Part shown: one piece after another, positions 37,200 through 37,397 of the stretch
Layout: every line of letters starts with the position of its first letter
Position numbering within the stretch: position 1 is the first letter of the stretch
Assembly: GCA_963575745.1 (NCBI GenBank)
Contig: CAUYUJ010008087.1
Location: 5,001-42,397 of the forward strand
DNA: 37,397 nucleotides
Source: Prorocentrum cordatum
Taxonomy: Eukaryota > Sar > Dinophyceae > Prorocentrales > Prorocentraceae
Direction of reading: 5' to 3'
Program-made: the position numbers and the translations under genes
Notes under the pieces: generated by a model
What the model was told of the DNA's origin: nothing
Seen by the model: the letters and a program-made list of their open reading frames with translations, nothing else
Databases searched by the model: none

Positions 37200-37356
37200 G
37201 CGGGACGAGGAGAGAGTGAGAGACGGAGGGAGGGGGATAGACGAGGGGAAGAGAAGAAGGGGAGGAGGGATGGGGGATAGAGGAGGGAAGACGGAGGAGG
37301 GAGCAGGAGGAGCCGTAGGGAGCAGGGAGGATGAAGAGCAGCAGCAGCAGCAACAT
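37200..37356 (+). repeat. GA-rich tract and short GCA run
   Basis: A purine-rich tract (GGAGGGAGGGGGAT, GAGGAGGG) is followed by (GCA)n at 37339-37353. The window ends shortly after. No gene seen. Confidence 0.85.
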
Positions 37357-37397
37357 GAAGATCCGCACAACTCTGACCTCCCCGGGCCTCGCGCGCG

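Noticed and set aside
1-37397. CRISPR array, prokaryotic operon, phage or plasmid module
   Set aside because: No array of near-identical 25-40 bp repeats with unique spacers, no Shine-Dalgarno-led gene strings, and microsatellite and short TIR-element content typical of eukaryotes.
1-37397. Dinoflagellate spliced-leader relic
   Set aside because: I looked for CCATTTTGGCTCAAG on both strands by eye and found no convincing match, so this cannot support the host guess.

Overview
The window is GC-rich, extremely repeat-dense eukaryotic nuclear DNA. I found no convincing protein-coding gene, tRNA, rRNA, CRISPR array or bacterial-type operon. Nearly all long reading frames are by-products of GGA/TCC microsatellites, satellite arrays or transposon ends. 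The host cannot be fixed from this sequence. A large protist genome such as a dinoflagellate is one possibility, suggested by GC richness and many short terminal-inverted-repeat (TIR) elements; GC-rich small chromosomes of an animal are another.

The content is mainly a collection of short non-autonomous elements with TIRs. I define families by letter. Families A, D and M have termini reading TCGG...CCGA and give 5-bp target-site duplications (TSDs). Family L also gives 5-bp TSDs. F gives TA and E a 2-bp repeat. C has 4-bp repeats around TAGA, and B is flanked by TTAA-like tetranucleotides. H, I, K, G, N, P, S, T, V, W and X are further TIR or foldback units. No transposase frame is visible for any of them. 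Several are nested (F in C, H in D, L in M, I in F), giving a partial order of events.

Layout: 1-3150 satellite (77-bp then 90-bp units); 3160-5000 D elements, GGA/TCC tracts and a larger TIR unit P; 5000-9900 low-copy sequence with motif-rich stretches and a possible SINE; 9900-12200 K, E, D, a G-rich minisatellite and F nested in C; 12200-15450 microsatellites with B, M, G and C elements; 15390-17005 the same satellite in inverted orientation with its boundary sequence; 17000-20520 A and L elements in low-copy sequence; 20520-23340 tandemly amplified F and D; 23340-26520 B, L, K and T elements in very GC-rich DNA; 26900-28600 C, a large hairpin and degenerate CAAGATGGC-type motifs; 30100-31000 a C/G-tract palindromic element; 31430-35130 E, A, M, L, S, V, D and H elements and a small duplication; 35200-37397 B, H, C and a foldback element X.

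The elements do not form a gene pathway. The strongest signal is repeated target-site evidence for an unclassified TCGG/5-bp-TSD transposon group, and repeated junctions between these elements and GGA/TCC tracts.
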